This document shows positions 34,063 through 41,906 of a stretch of 52,172 nucleotides of DNA, one piece after another; positions within the stretch are counted from its first letter, which is position 1, and every line of letters starts with the position of its first letter. The DNA lies in the NCBI GenBank assembly GCA_900766045.1, contig CAAFTW010000078.1:1-52172 (forward strand). Direction: 5' to 3'. This stretch comes from Clostridia bacterium (GTDB taxonomy: Bacteria; Bacillota; Clostridia; Peptostreptococcales; Anaerovoracaceae). Position numbers and translations under genes: made by a program. The notes below the pieces were generated by a model that saw nothing but the letters and a program-made list of their open reading frames with translations, did no database searches and was not told where the DNA came from.

Positions 34063-34570
34063 CGAAAAACGCGATTTTTGGGAAAAAGATGATATAAAAA
34101 AAGAAGTCCCAAATGAATATCTATACATTTGGCTCTGCCTTGTGAAATCAGCGGCATTCGCATGGTGTGACGCGCGTAGAAGCTGGATTTTTGGGATTAT
34201 CTGGAAATAATTGGGAGGATTTTAAATATGGTATACATAATGGTCGGGGGAAAGCCTCTGAATCCTTCGAAACTGTGCACATGTTTCATCAAATTCCGCA
34301 TTGCTTTGTTCTTCATCTTCAAGGATAAAAACGATCTTTCGGATTTTTGTAAACTAATCGTGATTGTGCCCAAACAGAAAAATACAAAATCAAATACAAT
34401 TAATGAACATACGTAAGATTGCATATATATTGCGAACCATGAGCTATCATAGCCTGCTTTATGTGATAAAATCAAATCGTAATGACCATCTCTATCCTGA
34501 TGGCATTTCAGCATCATGTGAAGGGAGAAGATGATGCTGATATAATCACAGTAACCATGAGGGGAGTGCA
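34063..34570. other. Decayed stretch, no clear gene
   Basis: Low-GC sequence. A short frame near 34203-34326 reads NWEDFKYGIHNGRGKAS and ends in a stop; a 62-codon frame at 34228 overlaps it. Neither has convincing homology. It probably belongs to the same lost region as the McrB scrap. Confidence 0.35.
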
Positions 34571-35062
34571 ATGAATAAACAGGAAATATACGACCTCTTG
34601 AACAGCCGCGGGCTCTGGCATGAAATCACGGAGCACGGCGCAGTTTGGAATATGGAGGACCTTGCGGCGGTGGAGCTGCCGTATCCGGAAGCGGACGCAA
34701 AGAATCTGTTTGTCCGCGATGATAAGAAGAGAAATTATTACCTGATTACAATTCTCGGAAGCAGGAGCCTGCCGCTGAAGGAATTCCAGCAGTGGTATAG
34801 AACGCGGCGCTTGTCTTTTGCTTCAGAGAAGGATCTGCAGGCGATTCTCGGCCTGTATCCGGGCGCGGTAACGCCATTTGGCCTGTTAAATGATCAGGAA
34901 CACCGCGCGGAACTGTATCTGGATCCGAGTTTTCTGGAAGGGCGCGGCATCATCGGCGTGCATCCGAATGATAACACCGCCACGGTCTGGATGAAAACGC
35001 GGGATTTAATTGCGCTGCTGAAGGAATCTGACATTTCCGTGCATATTATGGAAGCTCTGTAA
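34571..35062 (+). CDS. YbaK/ProX-type aminoacyl-tRNA deacylase
   Basis: An editing factor that removes mischarged amino acids from tRNA, in this branch mainly Ala or Cys from tRNA-Pro. Typical are VRDDKKRNYYLITILGSRSL, the catalytic-Lys-like DKK motif, LQAILGLYPGAVTPFGLLND and GVHPNDNTATVWM. Its 163 residues are normal (PrdX/ProXp-ala size). GGGGAG lies before ATG 34571. It stands alone, away from proline reductase genes. Confidence 0.88.
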   Translation: MNKQEIYDLLNSRGLWHEITEHGAVWNMEDLAAVELPYPEADAKNLFVRDDKKRNYYLITILGSRSLPLKEFQQWYRTRRLSFASEKDLQAILGLYPGAVTPFGLLNDQEHRAELYLDPSFLEGRGIIGVHPNDNTATVWMKTRDLIALLKESDISVHIMEAL

Positions 35063-35159
35063 TTCAGAAGTTCCGGGTTGTCCAGGGTGCATTGATTTCG
35101 ACATAATAAACACGCAAGGCTGAAAATGGCCTTGAAAATAGAAAGGAATGACGTTTAGC

Positions 35160-35678
35160 ATGAATATGACCGATGAAGAATTAGAAAAAGCAGAATCCTT
35201 CTGGAGCAGGAAAGACGTGGCAGAAAAACATATGGATCGGGACTGCCTGTATGAAAAGATCGGTGAGTTTCTGACATCGCATAAGGTCTGTGCGCTGGCA
35301 TGCGGCGGAGAAAATTTTATCCGCTGTACACCACTGGAGTATCTGTGGCATAATAATAAAATATGGATTTTTACTGAAGGCGGGCTGAAATTCAGAGCTC
35401 TGCGTGAAAATTCCAAGGTTTCTGCAGCTATTTTTGATCCAGTCTGCGATTTCGGGCATCTAAAGAGTGTGCAGCTGCAGGGATCGGTGGAGATTCTTGG
35501 AATTTCCTCGCCAGAATATAAGGAAATTGCAGGCGTGAAAAACATTCCGCTTGAGGCATTGAAGAAGCTGCCGGAGCCGATGTGGCTGCTGGAAATCACC
35601 CCGCAGGAAATGACCTTTCTCAATTCATCCTTTAAGGAAGAAGGCTGCGGTGTCCGCCAGACCTGGAGAGCAGAGTAA
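35160..35678 (+). CDS. Pyridoxamine 5'-phosphate oxidase family protein
   Basis: A split-barrel flavin-binding fold. Features are HKVCALACGGENFIRCTPLE, WHNNKIWIFTEGGLKFRALR (FMN phosphate contact region), VSAAIFDPVCDFGHLKSVQL and a late EEGCGVRQTWRAE. ATG 35160 is preferred, since the ATG at 35148 is too near the GAAAGG. It is 172 residues. Such proteins may use FMN, F420 or heme; the specific reaction is unknown. Confidence 0.8.
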   Translation: MNMTDEELEKAESFWSRKDVAEKHMDRDCLYEKIGEFLTSHKVCALACGGENFIRCTPLEYLWHNNKIWIFTEGGLKFRALRENSKVSAAIFDPVCDFGHLKSVQLQGSVEILGISSPEYKEIAGVKNIPLEALKKLPEPMWLLEITPQEMTFLNSSFKEEGCGVRQTWRAE

Positions 35679-35750
35679 GGCCGCGGCATAGCAGGATCTT
35701 TCTATTAGCAGGAAATATTTTGCCATAGATCGCTGGTAAACTTGCTAAGA

Positions 35751-35768
35751 ACAATAATATATTATTGT
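35751..35768. promoter_or_regulatory. 18-bp perfect palindrome upstream of the PhzF gene
   Basis: ACAATAATATATTATTGT, exact on both strands, about 118 bases before the PhzF start. Either an operator for an unknown regulator or an AT-rich chance palindrome. Confidence 0.45.
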
Positions 35769-35885
35769 AAATTATAGAGCTGCCTGCAGAATAACAGAGA
35801 GCGCGTCTGTTGGAGTTCCAAGTGATTCGCTGCATCAGCTTCAATAATTAAAGAGGACGATGTCCTTTCGGAAAGGATCGCAATA

Positions 35886-36698
35886 ATGAAACAATATATT
35901 GTCGACGCGTTTACGGATCATGTGTTTGGAGGCAACCAGGCGGCGGTCTGCGTGATGGACCGCTGGCCGGAGGATGCGCTTATGCAGAACATTACCATTG
36001 AGAATAAGTTCTCGGAAACGGCGTTTGCGGTGAAGGAAGGGAATGCTTATCATCTCCGCTGGTTCACACCGGGCGGGGAGATCGATTTCTGCGGCCACGC
36101 AACGCTGGGAACCTCTTATGTGCTCTTTCGCTTTTATGAGCCGGATGCCAAAGCAATACGATTTATTACTCAGGTTGGGGAACTTACGGTAGAGCGTGAC
36201 GGAAGCAGGATTGTCATGGATTTCCCGGCCTACACATGTAAACCGGTTGAAGTGACAGAGCAGATGGCGGAAGCAGTCGGTGCGCAGCCGCTGGAGGCGT
36301 ATATGGACAGGGATCTCCTGCTTGTCTTGAAGGACGCGGAAACGGTTCGGAAGCTGCAGCCGGACATGGAGAAACTGAAAACATTGGACGGGCTTTTGAC
36401 GGTGGTTACGGCGCCGTCCGATGATCCGTCCTATGACAGCGTCAGCCGCGTCTTCGGCCCGAAACTTGAAATCGATGAGGACCCGGTCACGGGGAGCTCC
36501 CACTGCATGATCACGCCTTATTGGTGTAACCGCCTGGGAAAGGACAGCCTGACCTGTTTTCAGGCGTCCGAGCGGTCTGGTATTTTGTATACACAAAGAG
36601 CCGACGACAGAATCAAGGTCACAGGCGAGGCCGTGCTCTACAGCGAAGGCGAGATTCTCCGCGATGATGAGACGGCAGAGCAGCGCCTAGATCGCTAA
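35886..36698 (+). CDS. PhzF-family isomerase
   Basis: Diaminopimelate-epimerase-like fold with two similar halves. The catalytic Glu is in NKFSETAFAV, followed by FTPGGEIDFCGHATLGTSY and, in the second half, EDPVTGSSHCMITPYW. Its 270 residues are usual. GGAAAGGA before ATG 35886. PhzF relatives isomerise small acids, but for most the substrate is unknown. Confidence 0.92.
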   Translation: MKQYIVDAFTDHVFGGNQAAVCVMDRWPEDALMQNITIENKFSETAFAVKEGNAYHLRWFTPGGEIDFCGHATLGTSYVLFRFYEPDAKAIRFITQVGELTVERDGSRIVMDFPAYTCKPVEVTEQMAEAVGAQPLEAYMDRDLLLVLKDAETVRKLQPDMEKLKTLDGLLTVVTAPSDDPSYDSVSRVFGPKLEIDEDPVTGSSHCMITPYWCNRLGKDSLTCFQASERSGILYTQRADDRIKVTGEAVLYSEGEILRDDETAEQRLDR

Positions 36699-36941
36699 TA
36701 AATGACTGGACCGTGGAAAATCACAGACTTGTATTCTGTATACACTAATTTCAGCTGCCGTTTGGCTGCTCAGCAATTTGTCTGTCAATCGGGCAACAGG
36801 TTCAATGTTCTGTGCTGCAGATCAGAGTCTTGACGAAGCAGAGAAAGGAATCCCCTTGACTGGAGTTTTTTGTCGTGAGAGAAGCTGACAGGGAATCGCC
36901 TGTCGGGATAAAATAGAAACGAAGAGGAGAAAGTAAACATT

Positions 36942-37352
36942 ATGATTAAACCAATTATGAAGGACGCGATGTTCCTGCAGCAGAAGTCGGAGCCCGCGGG
37001 AAAGGCGGATCTTGCGACAGCGTATGATCTTGAGGACACGCTGCGCGCGCACCGTGATGAGTGCGTCGGCATGGCGGCGAATATGATCGGAAGCCGGAAG
37101 CGGATGATTATCGTATCGCTGGGTGTGATGGACCTGGTGATGCTGAACCCTCAGATTACAGCGAAAAGCGGGCCTTACGAGACGGAGGAGGGCTGCCTGT
37201 CGCTTCCGGGAACGCGGAAAACAACCCGCTATCAGAAGATTACCGTGCACTTTCAGGACACTGATCTGAAATGGCAGACGCGGGAATTTGCGGGCATGCC
37301 GGCGGAAATTATTCAGCATGAATGTGACCATCTGGAAGGGGTGCTGATATGA
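36942..37352 (+). CDS. def: Peptide deformylase-like protein (copy 2)
   Basis: Paralogue of the protein at 4224, 136 residues. Motif II EGCLSLPG and motif III QHECDHLEG are intact. Motif I reads CVGMAANMIG, again with Met where deformylases have Gln. GAGGAG precedes ATG 36942. It overlaps the next gene by 4 bases (ATGA). Having two copies with the same unusual motif suggests a subfamily with its own substrate rather than decay. Confidence 0.82.
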   Translation: MIKPIMKDAMFLQQKSEPAGKADLATAYDLEDTLRAHRDECVGMAANMIGSRKRMIIVSLGVMDLVMLNPQITAKSGPYETEEGCLSLPGTRKTTRYQKITVHFQDTDLKWQTREFAGMPAEIIQHECDHLEGVLI

Positions 37353-38140
37353 GAATCGGAGCGATCGGTTACGGCCTGATGGGCAGCGCGATCCTGAAGG
37401 GCCTTGTAAACAGCGGCACGGTAAGGTCCGAAGACATTCTGGTGTCAGGACGTTCGGACAAAACGAAACGGCGCATAGGAAATGACGGGTTTTCGGCGGC
37501 TCGCGATAATGCTGAGGCGGCGTCCTGTGATGTCCTTTTAATTGCCGTCCCTCCGAAGATGCACGCCTCTGTCTGCCGGGAAATTGCTCCGTTTGTGTCT
37601 GGGAACCATACACTGGTCTGGACGATAGCGGCGGGAGTTACCCTTGCACAGACAGAGGAACTGCTCGGCGCCGGCACGGAAATCGTGCGCAGCATGCCGA
37701 ATATCTGTGCAATGGTCGGTTCTTCGGTGACGGGTGTCACATGTAATGAAAATGTGACCGAAGAACACCGGAAGCTTCTTCTGAAGCTGATCGAAGGATT
37801 CGGTTCGGCAGTGGAAATCCGGGAAGAAATGATGGACCGCATCGTTCCGGTTACCGGAAGCTCGCCGGCGATGATTTTTATGCTGATCGATGCCATGTCC
37901 AACGCGGCGGCGATGCAGGGCTTTAACTGGGAGGATTCCGTCCGCCTCAGCGTGGAAACCGTGAAAGGCTGTGCGGAAATGGTTCTTCAGTCTGGCAGGC
38001 ATCCGGCTCAGCTGCAGAATCAGGTCTGCACACCGGGCGGCCTGACCCTGGAGATGGTGAAAAAGCTCGAAGAAGACGGCTTCCGGAATGCGGTCATGGA
38101 CGGCATGCTGGCGGTATCGAGTTTGCAGGTGAGTCATTAA
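37349..38140 (+). CDS. proC: Divergent pyrroline-5-carboxylate reductase-like protein
   Basis: Rossmann start GAIGYGLMGSAILKGLVNSG, RSMPNICAMVGSSVTGV, and a ProC dimer domain. Compared with the proC at 17806, the GLSGGGPAY core is PVTGSSPAM and the SPAGTT signature is CTPGGLTLE. It is 263 residues and coupled to the deformylase by ATGA. The substrate pocket residues differ, so it may reduce another cyclic imine or have a different role. It is clearly a paralogue, not a recent copy. Confidence 0.82.
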   Translation: MRIGAIGYGLMGSAILKGLVNSGTVRSEDILVSGRSDKTKRRIGNDGFSAARDNAEAASCDVLLIAVPPKMHASVCREIAPFVSGNHTLVWTIAAGVTLAQTEELLGAGTEIVRSMPNICAMVGSSVTGVTCNENVTEEHRKLLLKLIEGFGSAVEIREEMMDRIVPVTGSSPAMIFMLIDAMSNAAAMQGFNWEDSVRLSVETVKGCAEMVLQSGRHPAQLQNQVCTPGGLTLEMVKKLEEDGFRNAVMDGMLAVSSLQVSH

Positions 38141-38142
38141 TC

Positions 38143-38280
38143 ACCCACCCGAGCGGTGACGTCATCGTCAAAGCAGACGCGCAAGAGGGGATCTTGTCTA
38201 CAGGCATCGACTTGACAGAGTCGCGTGAGTGAAAAGAACGTTATCCCTTCCTGGGTATGCGCAGACCGGAAAGGATAAGA
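38143..38280 (+). pseudogene. C-terminal remnant of a carbon-nitrogen hydrolase (Nit2-like)
   Basis: Directly after proC-like, in frame, the DNA reads HPSGDVIVKADAQEG, ILSTGIDLTESRE, then a TGA, then KERYPFLGMRRPERI. This matches the last segment of omega-amidase/Nit2-type hydrolases (PGDxL..RxxxP, RRPE). The stop lies where the family has a charged residue. The rest of the gene is gone. Confidence 0.78.
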
Positions 38281-38324
38281 GAACGCATCCGAAGTTTTCA
38301 AATCCAGAAGCTTCGGATGCGTTC
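38281..38324. terminator. 14-bp perfect stem terminator between convergent genes
   Basis: GAACGCATCCGAAG pairs with CTTCGGATGCGTTC around a 16-base loop. A T-rich stretch (GTTAATTTTCTTTTTC) follows on the plus strand. It separates the plus-strand proC-like unit from the minus-strand gene at 38333. Confidence 0.8.
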
Positions 38325-38332
38325 TCGTCTCG

Positions 38333-38890
38333 TTAATTTTCTTTTTCTCCCCGTTTCCAGAAGTCGTCGTCGGTGATGTCCAGGCGGTCGTGGGTGTGCA
38401 GATAGCGTTTTATGTCGTCGTCGGTGAGCTTCAGCTTGAAATGCTGAGCCTTATCGACGGCGTGCGCGTCGTCATAGTGAACGACTTTTGCGTTCTGGAA
38501 ATCGTTCTGAATCCAGTCTTCGATGACGTCGTCGGAAAGTTTCCAGACAGCGAGTTCTTTCAGGAAAGGGGAAATTTTCTCGTATCCCTGCATGACGCGG
38601 AAGTAGACTGCATATTTATAGAGGTATTTCTGTTTCCGTTCGTAGACATAGTAGCCCTTGAAGCTTTTGGAGAATGAAGCCAGGAAGCCTTTTCTTTCTG
38701 GCTGCTCCGGTTTCCAGACCCAGATCGCTTCATTATTCTTCAGATGATTGCTGATGTTCTGCAGGGTCAGCAGTTCTTCCGGAATAACCGGGAGTTTCAG
38801 CGGATCTCCTGGAGGGGCAGGGTATTTCACCCTGGGATCGTTTGGATCGATCTTTTCCTCATTTTTCTTTTTCTTAAAAAAATCAAACAT
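38333..38890 (-). CDS. Hypothetical cytoplasmic protein
   Basis: 185 residues, unknown family. It starts MFDFFKKKKNEEKIDPNDPR, with a Pro-rich segment PAPPGDPLKLPVIPEELL. The middle is basic and aromatic (FSKSFKGYYVYERKQKYLYK). The C-terminal part is Asp-rich (KLTDDDIKRYLHTHDRLDIT). No signal peptide or membrane segment. GGAG lies before ATG 38890. Confidence 0.7.
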   Translation of the reverse strand: MFDFFKKKKNEEKIDPNDPRVKYPAPPGDPLKLPVIPEELLTLQNISNHLKNNEAIWVWKPEQPERKGFLASFSKSFKGYYVYERKQKYLYKYAVYFRVMQGYEKISPFLKELAVWKLSDDVIEDWIQNDFQNAKVVHYDDAHAVDKAQHFKLKLTDDDIKRYLHTHDRLDITDDDFWKRGEKEN

Positions 38891-38912
38891 GATTGTATTT
38901 TCTCCTTATCGT

Positions 38913-39020
38913 CTATTTCTCCCTTACGATCAGCTCCACCGCATCCGGCCTGCTGTAGTGCCCGCAGGGGTCGAATTCCATGCGGCTTGCCGGTACTTTC
39001 TGCATGTTCAGATCTGCCAT
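38913..39020 (-). pseudogene. Nitrilase C-terminal remnant with its own start site
   Basis: A 35-codon frame with AAAAGGAG before ATG 39020. It encodes MADLNMQKVPASRMEFDPCG and HYSRPDAVELIVREK, almost identical to the end of the intact nitrilase at 12746 (DMQKVPSSRMEHDPCGHYSR). The first 270 or so residues, with the catalytic triad, are gone, yet a good ribosome site stands before the stub. It stands downstream of tenA, in the place where the intact nitrilase stands in the other cassette. Confidence 0.88.
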
Positions 39021-39072
39021 TTATTGTTTCTCCTTTTAATGGGCCGGCGGCCGGAGGCGGCGCCGATTCAGA

Positions 39073-39123
39073 GGACAAAAAACAGGCGCGCAAGGAGATT
39101 CCTTGCCTGTTTATGTTTTGTCC
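39073..39123 (-). terminator. Strong hairpin after tenA
   Basis: GGACAAAA...CAGGC..GCAAGGA pairs with TCCTTGCCTG...TTTTGTCC. A diverged version stands at 13715-13775 in the other cassette, so the structure itself was copied with the genes. It ends transcription from tenA. Confidence 0.75.
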
Positions 39124-39144
39124 GAGGAAATGGCGTTCCTGACG

Positions 39145-39825
39145 TTACTTTACAACCGGGGTGTAGTCCTCTCCCTTGGACCAGGCCATATCCCAGAACT
39201 GGTACTCATAATAGCTGCAGTCAAGCAGAATCTGGTCCAGGCGCTTCAGGTGATCCTCGGAAAGGCCGGAGCAGTAGCGGTCAACGAGCTCGATCATGTC
39301 GTCGTTGGCGCCGCGGTAGCCGTCGCTTGTATACATACTGATCCAGCGGGAGTAGAATGGGTGGTCGAGATAGCCCGGGATGGTCTCCAGATAGTCGCCG
39401 ATCACTTTGTAGCTCCAGGAGCAGGCGAGAACGGCGACAGAAATCTCAGGCAGGCCGCCCTTGTGAGCCTCCGCGATCATGTAATCGGTGTAGGATTTAT
39501 TATTCAGCGCCATCGGAGTGCTGTCGATCATCTCGCGCGTTACGCCGAGCTCGGCAAGGTAGGCCTGATGGACTGCGTTCTCCGTGTCCAGCGTTGCCTT
39601 GATCAGATCGCCGTACATGCGCATGTCGCGCTCATCCGTGCACTTGATCAGGCCCATGGCGAAAACTCGCGCGTACTGCATCAGATATTTATGATCCTGC
39701 ACCATATAGTACTGGAATTTATCGTGCGGCAGTGTACCGTGACCAATTCCCTGTACGAATGGATGGTCAAAGTATGTCTTCCAGACCGGCATCGCCAGGT
39801 TATAAAAGCGTTCGCTTGGTTTCAT
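39145..39825 (-). CDS. tenA: TenA-family aminopyrimidine aminohydrolase (thiaminase II)
   Basis: Salvages thiamine breakdown products or hydrolyses thiamine. It keeps the active-site Asp in YYMVQDHKYLMQYARVFA, the Cys in SVAVLACSWSYKVIGDYL and the Glu in CSYYEYQFWDMAW. ATG 39825 (AGGAAGGAG upstream) gives MKPSERFYNLAMPVWKTYFD, preferred to the codon at 39951. Its 226 residues are full length. Divergent from the nitroreductase at 39966, forming a pair that is repeated in ruined form at 13782-14413. No THI riboswitch was seen. Confidence 0.92.
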   Translation of the reverse strand: MKPSERFYNLAMPVWKTYFDHPFVQGIGHGTLPHDKFQYYMVQDHKYLMQYARVFAMGLIKCTDERDMRMYGDLIKATLDTENAVHQAYLAELGVTREMIDSTPMALNNKSYTDYMIAEAHKGGLPEISVAVLACSWSYKVIGDYLETIPGYLDHPFYSRWISMYTSDGYRGANDDMIELVDRYCSGLSEDHLKRLDQILLDCSYYEYQFWDMAWSKGEDYTPVVK

Positions 39826-39965
39826 GTCAAACTCCTTCCTGTAAACAATCAATCTAATCCATTCTACCACAGTTTGTTCATGCGTGAATACTTTGATTGC
39901 GGGTATTAATCTAATATCGATAAACCTATTATACTGATATGAATTTAACAAGATGGAGGAGAATT

Positions 39966-40538
39966 ATGGCGATTGCAGAAGCATTAGAAAAGAGGAGATC
40001 CTATTACCAGCTGAATAAAGACCTGCCGGTTTCTGAGAAACAGGTGAAAGAGCTGATTACCCGCGTAACCGAGCTCGTGCCGGACGCATTCAACATGCAC
40101 AGTGCCCGCATTATCGTCGCTCTTGGAGATAAGCAGGACGAACTCTGGGATACCATTTACGACGCCTTCGGCGGAAAGGTTGCCCGCGAAAAGATCGACG
40201 GATTCAAGGCTGCAGCCGGCACGATTCTGTATTTCTACGATGAAGATGTCGTAAAAGCAATGCAGGAGAACTTCCAGCCATACGCACAGAATTTCCCGAT
40301 CTGGGCCAATCAGGCAAACGGCATGCTCCAGATCAATCTCTGGACTGCTCTGCGTGAACTGAATATCGGCGCCAATATCCAGCACTATAATCCGGTGATC
40401 GACGACGCTGTAAAGAAACTCTTCAATGTTCCGGGCAGCTGGAAACTCATCGCCCAGATGCCGTTCGGCGGAATTGCGGCCGAGCCGGATCCGAAGGAGA
40501 AGGAAGACATTCGCAAGAGAGTGCAGTTTGTGAAGTAA
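39966..40538 (+). CDS. Nitroreductase family protein
   Basis: An FMN oxidoreductase-like protein of 190 residues. It starts MAIAEALEKRRSYYQLNKDL with the RRS FMN contact. The middle reads QNFPIWANQANGMLQINLWT and GANIQHYNPVIDDAV; the end is LIAQMPFGGIAAEPDPKEKE. This branch resembles the HBN1/YdgI-like oxidoreductases. GGAGGAG lies before ATG 39966; an in-frame codon at 39939 is not needed. The shared control region with tenA suggests co-regulation. Confidence 0.88.
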   Translation: MAIAEALEKRRSYYQLNKDLPVSEKQVKELITRVTELVPDAFNMHSARIIVALGDKQDELWDTIYDAFGGKVAREKIDGFKAAAGTILYFYDEDVVKAMQENFQPYAQNFPIWANQANGMLQINLWTALRELNIGANIQHYNPVIDDAVKKLFNVPGSWKLIAQMPFGGIAAEPDPKEKEDIRKRVQFVK

Positions 40539-40704
40539 ACGTGGTGGCAATCTACAGGCGGGCCCAGCAGCAGACAGGGTTTTCCAGGTTAGATAGTGTG
40601 CCGGAGATCTTGTTATTCTGTGCTGTTTCTGGAGCAGCAGATGAAATATTAGATTTTTGTCTGCGATAGCACAGACGAGTTTTGCCAAAGAAAAATCGTG
40701 AAAG

Positions 40705-41070
40705 CTCGGGAATCAGTCCTCAGGAGACTGCTTTCCCGAGTATAATAAAAACATCCTCGGGTTTTCGTCAAATAACAGGGAATTCCCGAGGATGAAATCG
40801 ATAATCGAGCGTAATGCATAAAAATGTAGTTATCTTGATGCCCTGTATCACAGGAATTTCGGTATGTGTTCATGAATACGTACAATTTGCCGGTCTGTTT
40901 TCGAGAAGATAATAAAGTGATACCGTTTTTTTGGATATTATGTCACGCAATTCGGACGATAAAAACGGTGACGTTAAAGATTTAAAGGCAATAATATTTC
41001 GGACTTCGGGATTTCTTTGATTAGATGCGATTTCCCGAGGTCTGTTTTGCAAAACTCGGGAAATCACATC
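40705..41070. repeat. Hairpin cluster 1 of the CTCGGGAA/TTCCCGAG family
   Basis: Three clear hairpins lie between the nitroreductase and an ATPase scrap. First, CTCGGGAA (40705) with TTCCCGAG (40733) and an inner CAGTC/GACTG stem. Second, CATCCTCGGG (40752) with CCCGAGGATG (40785). Third, GATTTCCCGAG (41029) with CTCGGGAAATC (41055), extended by GATG/CATC. The same core fills the array at 51053-52042. The rest of the 40539-41217 gap has no gene. Confidence 0.8.
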
Positions 41071-41217
41071 TTTTCATCAGATTTCCGAGAAATGAGACGA
41101 ATAGTTATGCACATATATTAATAATATTTTACAGACACTCAGACATAGACGAGTTTCCTGTCGATTGTCCTGACAATAATCGCAGCACATGATAAAAAAA
41201 TAAGTTCCATATTTCGG

Positions 41218-41397
41218 AATAAAGATGATGTTCTTTCCCTTCTTGTGCATCTCTACCGGGTGAAGTCCAGAACTGTGCGGATACCGAATCTGGAAATCCG
41301 GAAGGAGTTTAAGGATACACTGGAGATGAGTTCCCACAGGGAGACGGCGCGGCTGATCATGGAGTCGGACCAGCTGATCGAGAATACACAGGATTGA
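41218..41397 (+). pseudogene. C-terminal remnant of an AAA-ATPase-like/PD-(D/E)XK family protein
   Basis: Reads NKDDVLSLLVHLYRVKSRTV, RIPNLEIRKEFKDTLEM and MESDQLIENTQD. This recalls the NxDDVLTLLIHLGYL...RIPNxEIxxEF segment found in the abundant 'AAA-ATPase-like, PD-(D/E)XK' proteins of gut Clostridia. A few residues (GYL/AY) are missing and the rest is absent. It has no start codon. Confidence 0.75.
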
Positions 41398-41413
41398 GAA
41401 AGTGAACACCCCC

Positions 41414-41473
41414 TTGACTTAGCCGTACGGCGAAATTATAATAAAACAAGATGAAATTTAGCCGTACGGCGAA
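41414..41473 (+). promoter_or_regulatory. hipBA promoter with two HipB operators
   Basis: TTGACT (41414-41419) and TATAAT (41437-41442) with a 17-base spacer. The sequence TTAGCCGTACGGCGAA occurs twice (41419-41434 in the spacer, 41458-41473 after the start point), 39 bases apart; its centre GCCGTACGGC is a perfect palindrome. This fits repression by a HipB dimer at two sites. Confidence 0.85.
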
Positions 41474-41675
41474 GTGTATGAGCGGAGCATACGTCTTTTG
41501 TAAAATTCGGGTCAAATCGGATTGAAGAACTGCCGGGAAAGATCAAATGGGCTGGCGGTTATGTAAACCGATATAAACTGCAGCTGGAATTGAGAAATTG
41601 ATCTTCTGGCAATCAGGGACAGATGACTGGACGGAAAAGGCGTAATATGCTGCGGCTCCAGAGGTGACTGTTTTG

Positions 41676-41906
41676 ATGAAGAATAATATCACGGATGCGG
41701 AAACGTTCGGAATGGCGATCCGCAGAAGACGCAAGGAACTTGGGTACACGCAGTCATTCATATCGGATTTTACGGGGCTGAGTGTGAGTTTCCTGTCGGA
41801 TCTGGAAAACGGGAAGAAGACGATTGAGCTGGAGAAGGCGATTTCGGTCGCCATGATCCTCGGCATGAACCTGACGGTGGAGCCGAGGGGTGAATATGAA
41901 CAATGA
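41676..41906 (+). CDS. hipB: HipB-type antitoxin/repressor
   Basis: A Cro/C1-type helix-turn-helix of 76 residues. It shows FGMAIRRRRKELGYTQSFIS, DFTGLSVSFLSDLENGKKTI (recognition helix) and a typical HipB C-end MNLTVEPRG. ATG 41676 has GAGGTGA 8 bases upstream and is preferred to the GTG at 41664. It overlaps hipA (ATGA), so antitoxin and toxin are coupled. It likely binds the two palindromes upstream. Confidence 0.92.
   Translation: MKNNITDAETFGMAIRRRRKELGYTQSFISDFTGLSVSFLSDLENGKKTIELEKAISVAMILGMNLTVEPRGEYEQ

Noticed and set aside
39826..39965. TPP riboswitch between tenA and the nitroreductase
   Set aside because: The conserved CUGAGA and ACCUGA elements are not present on either strand.
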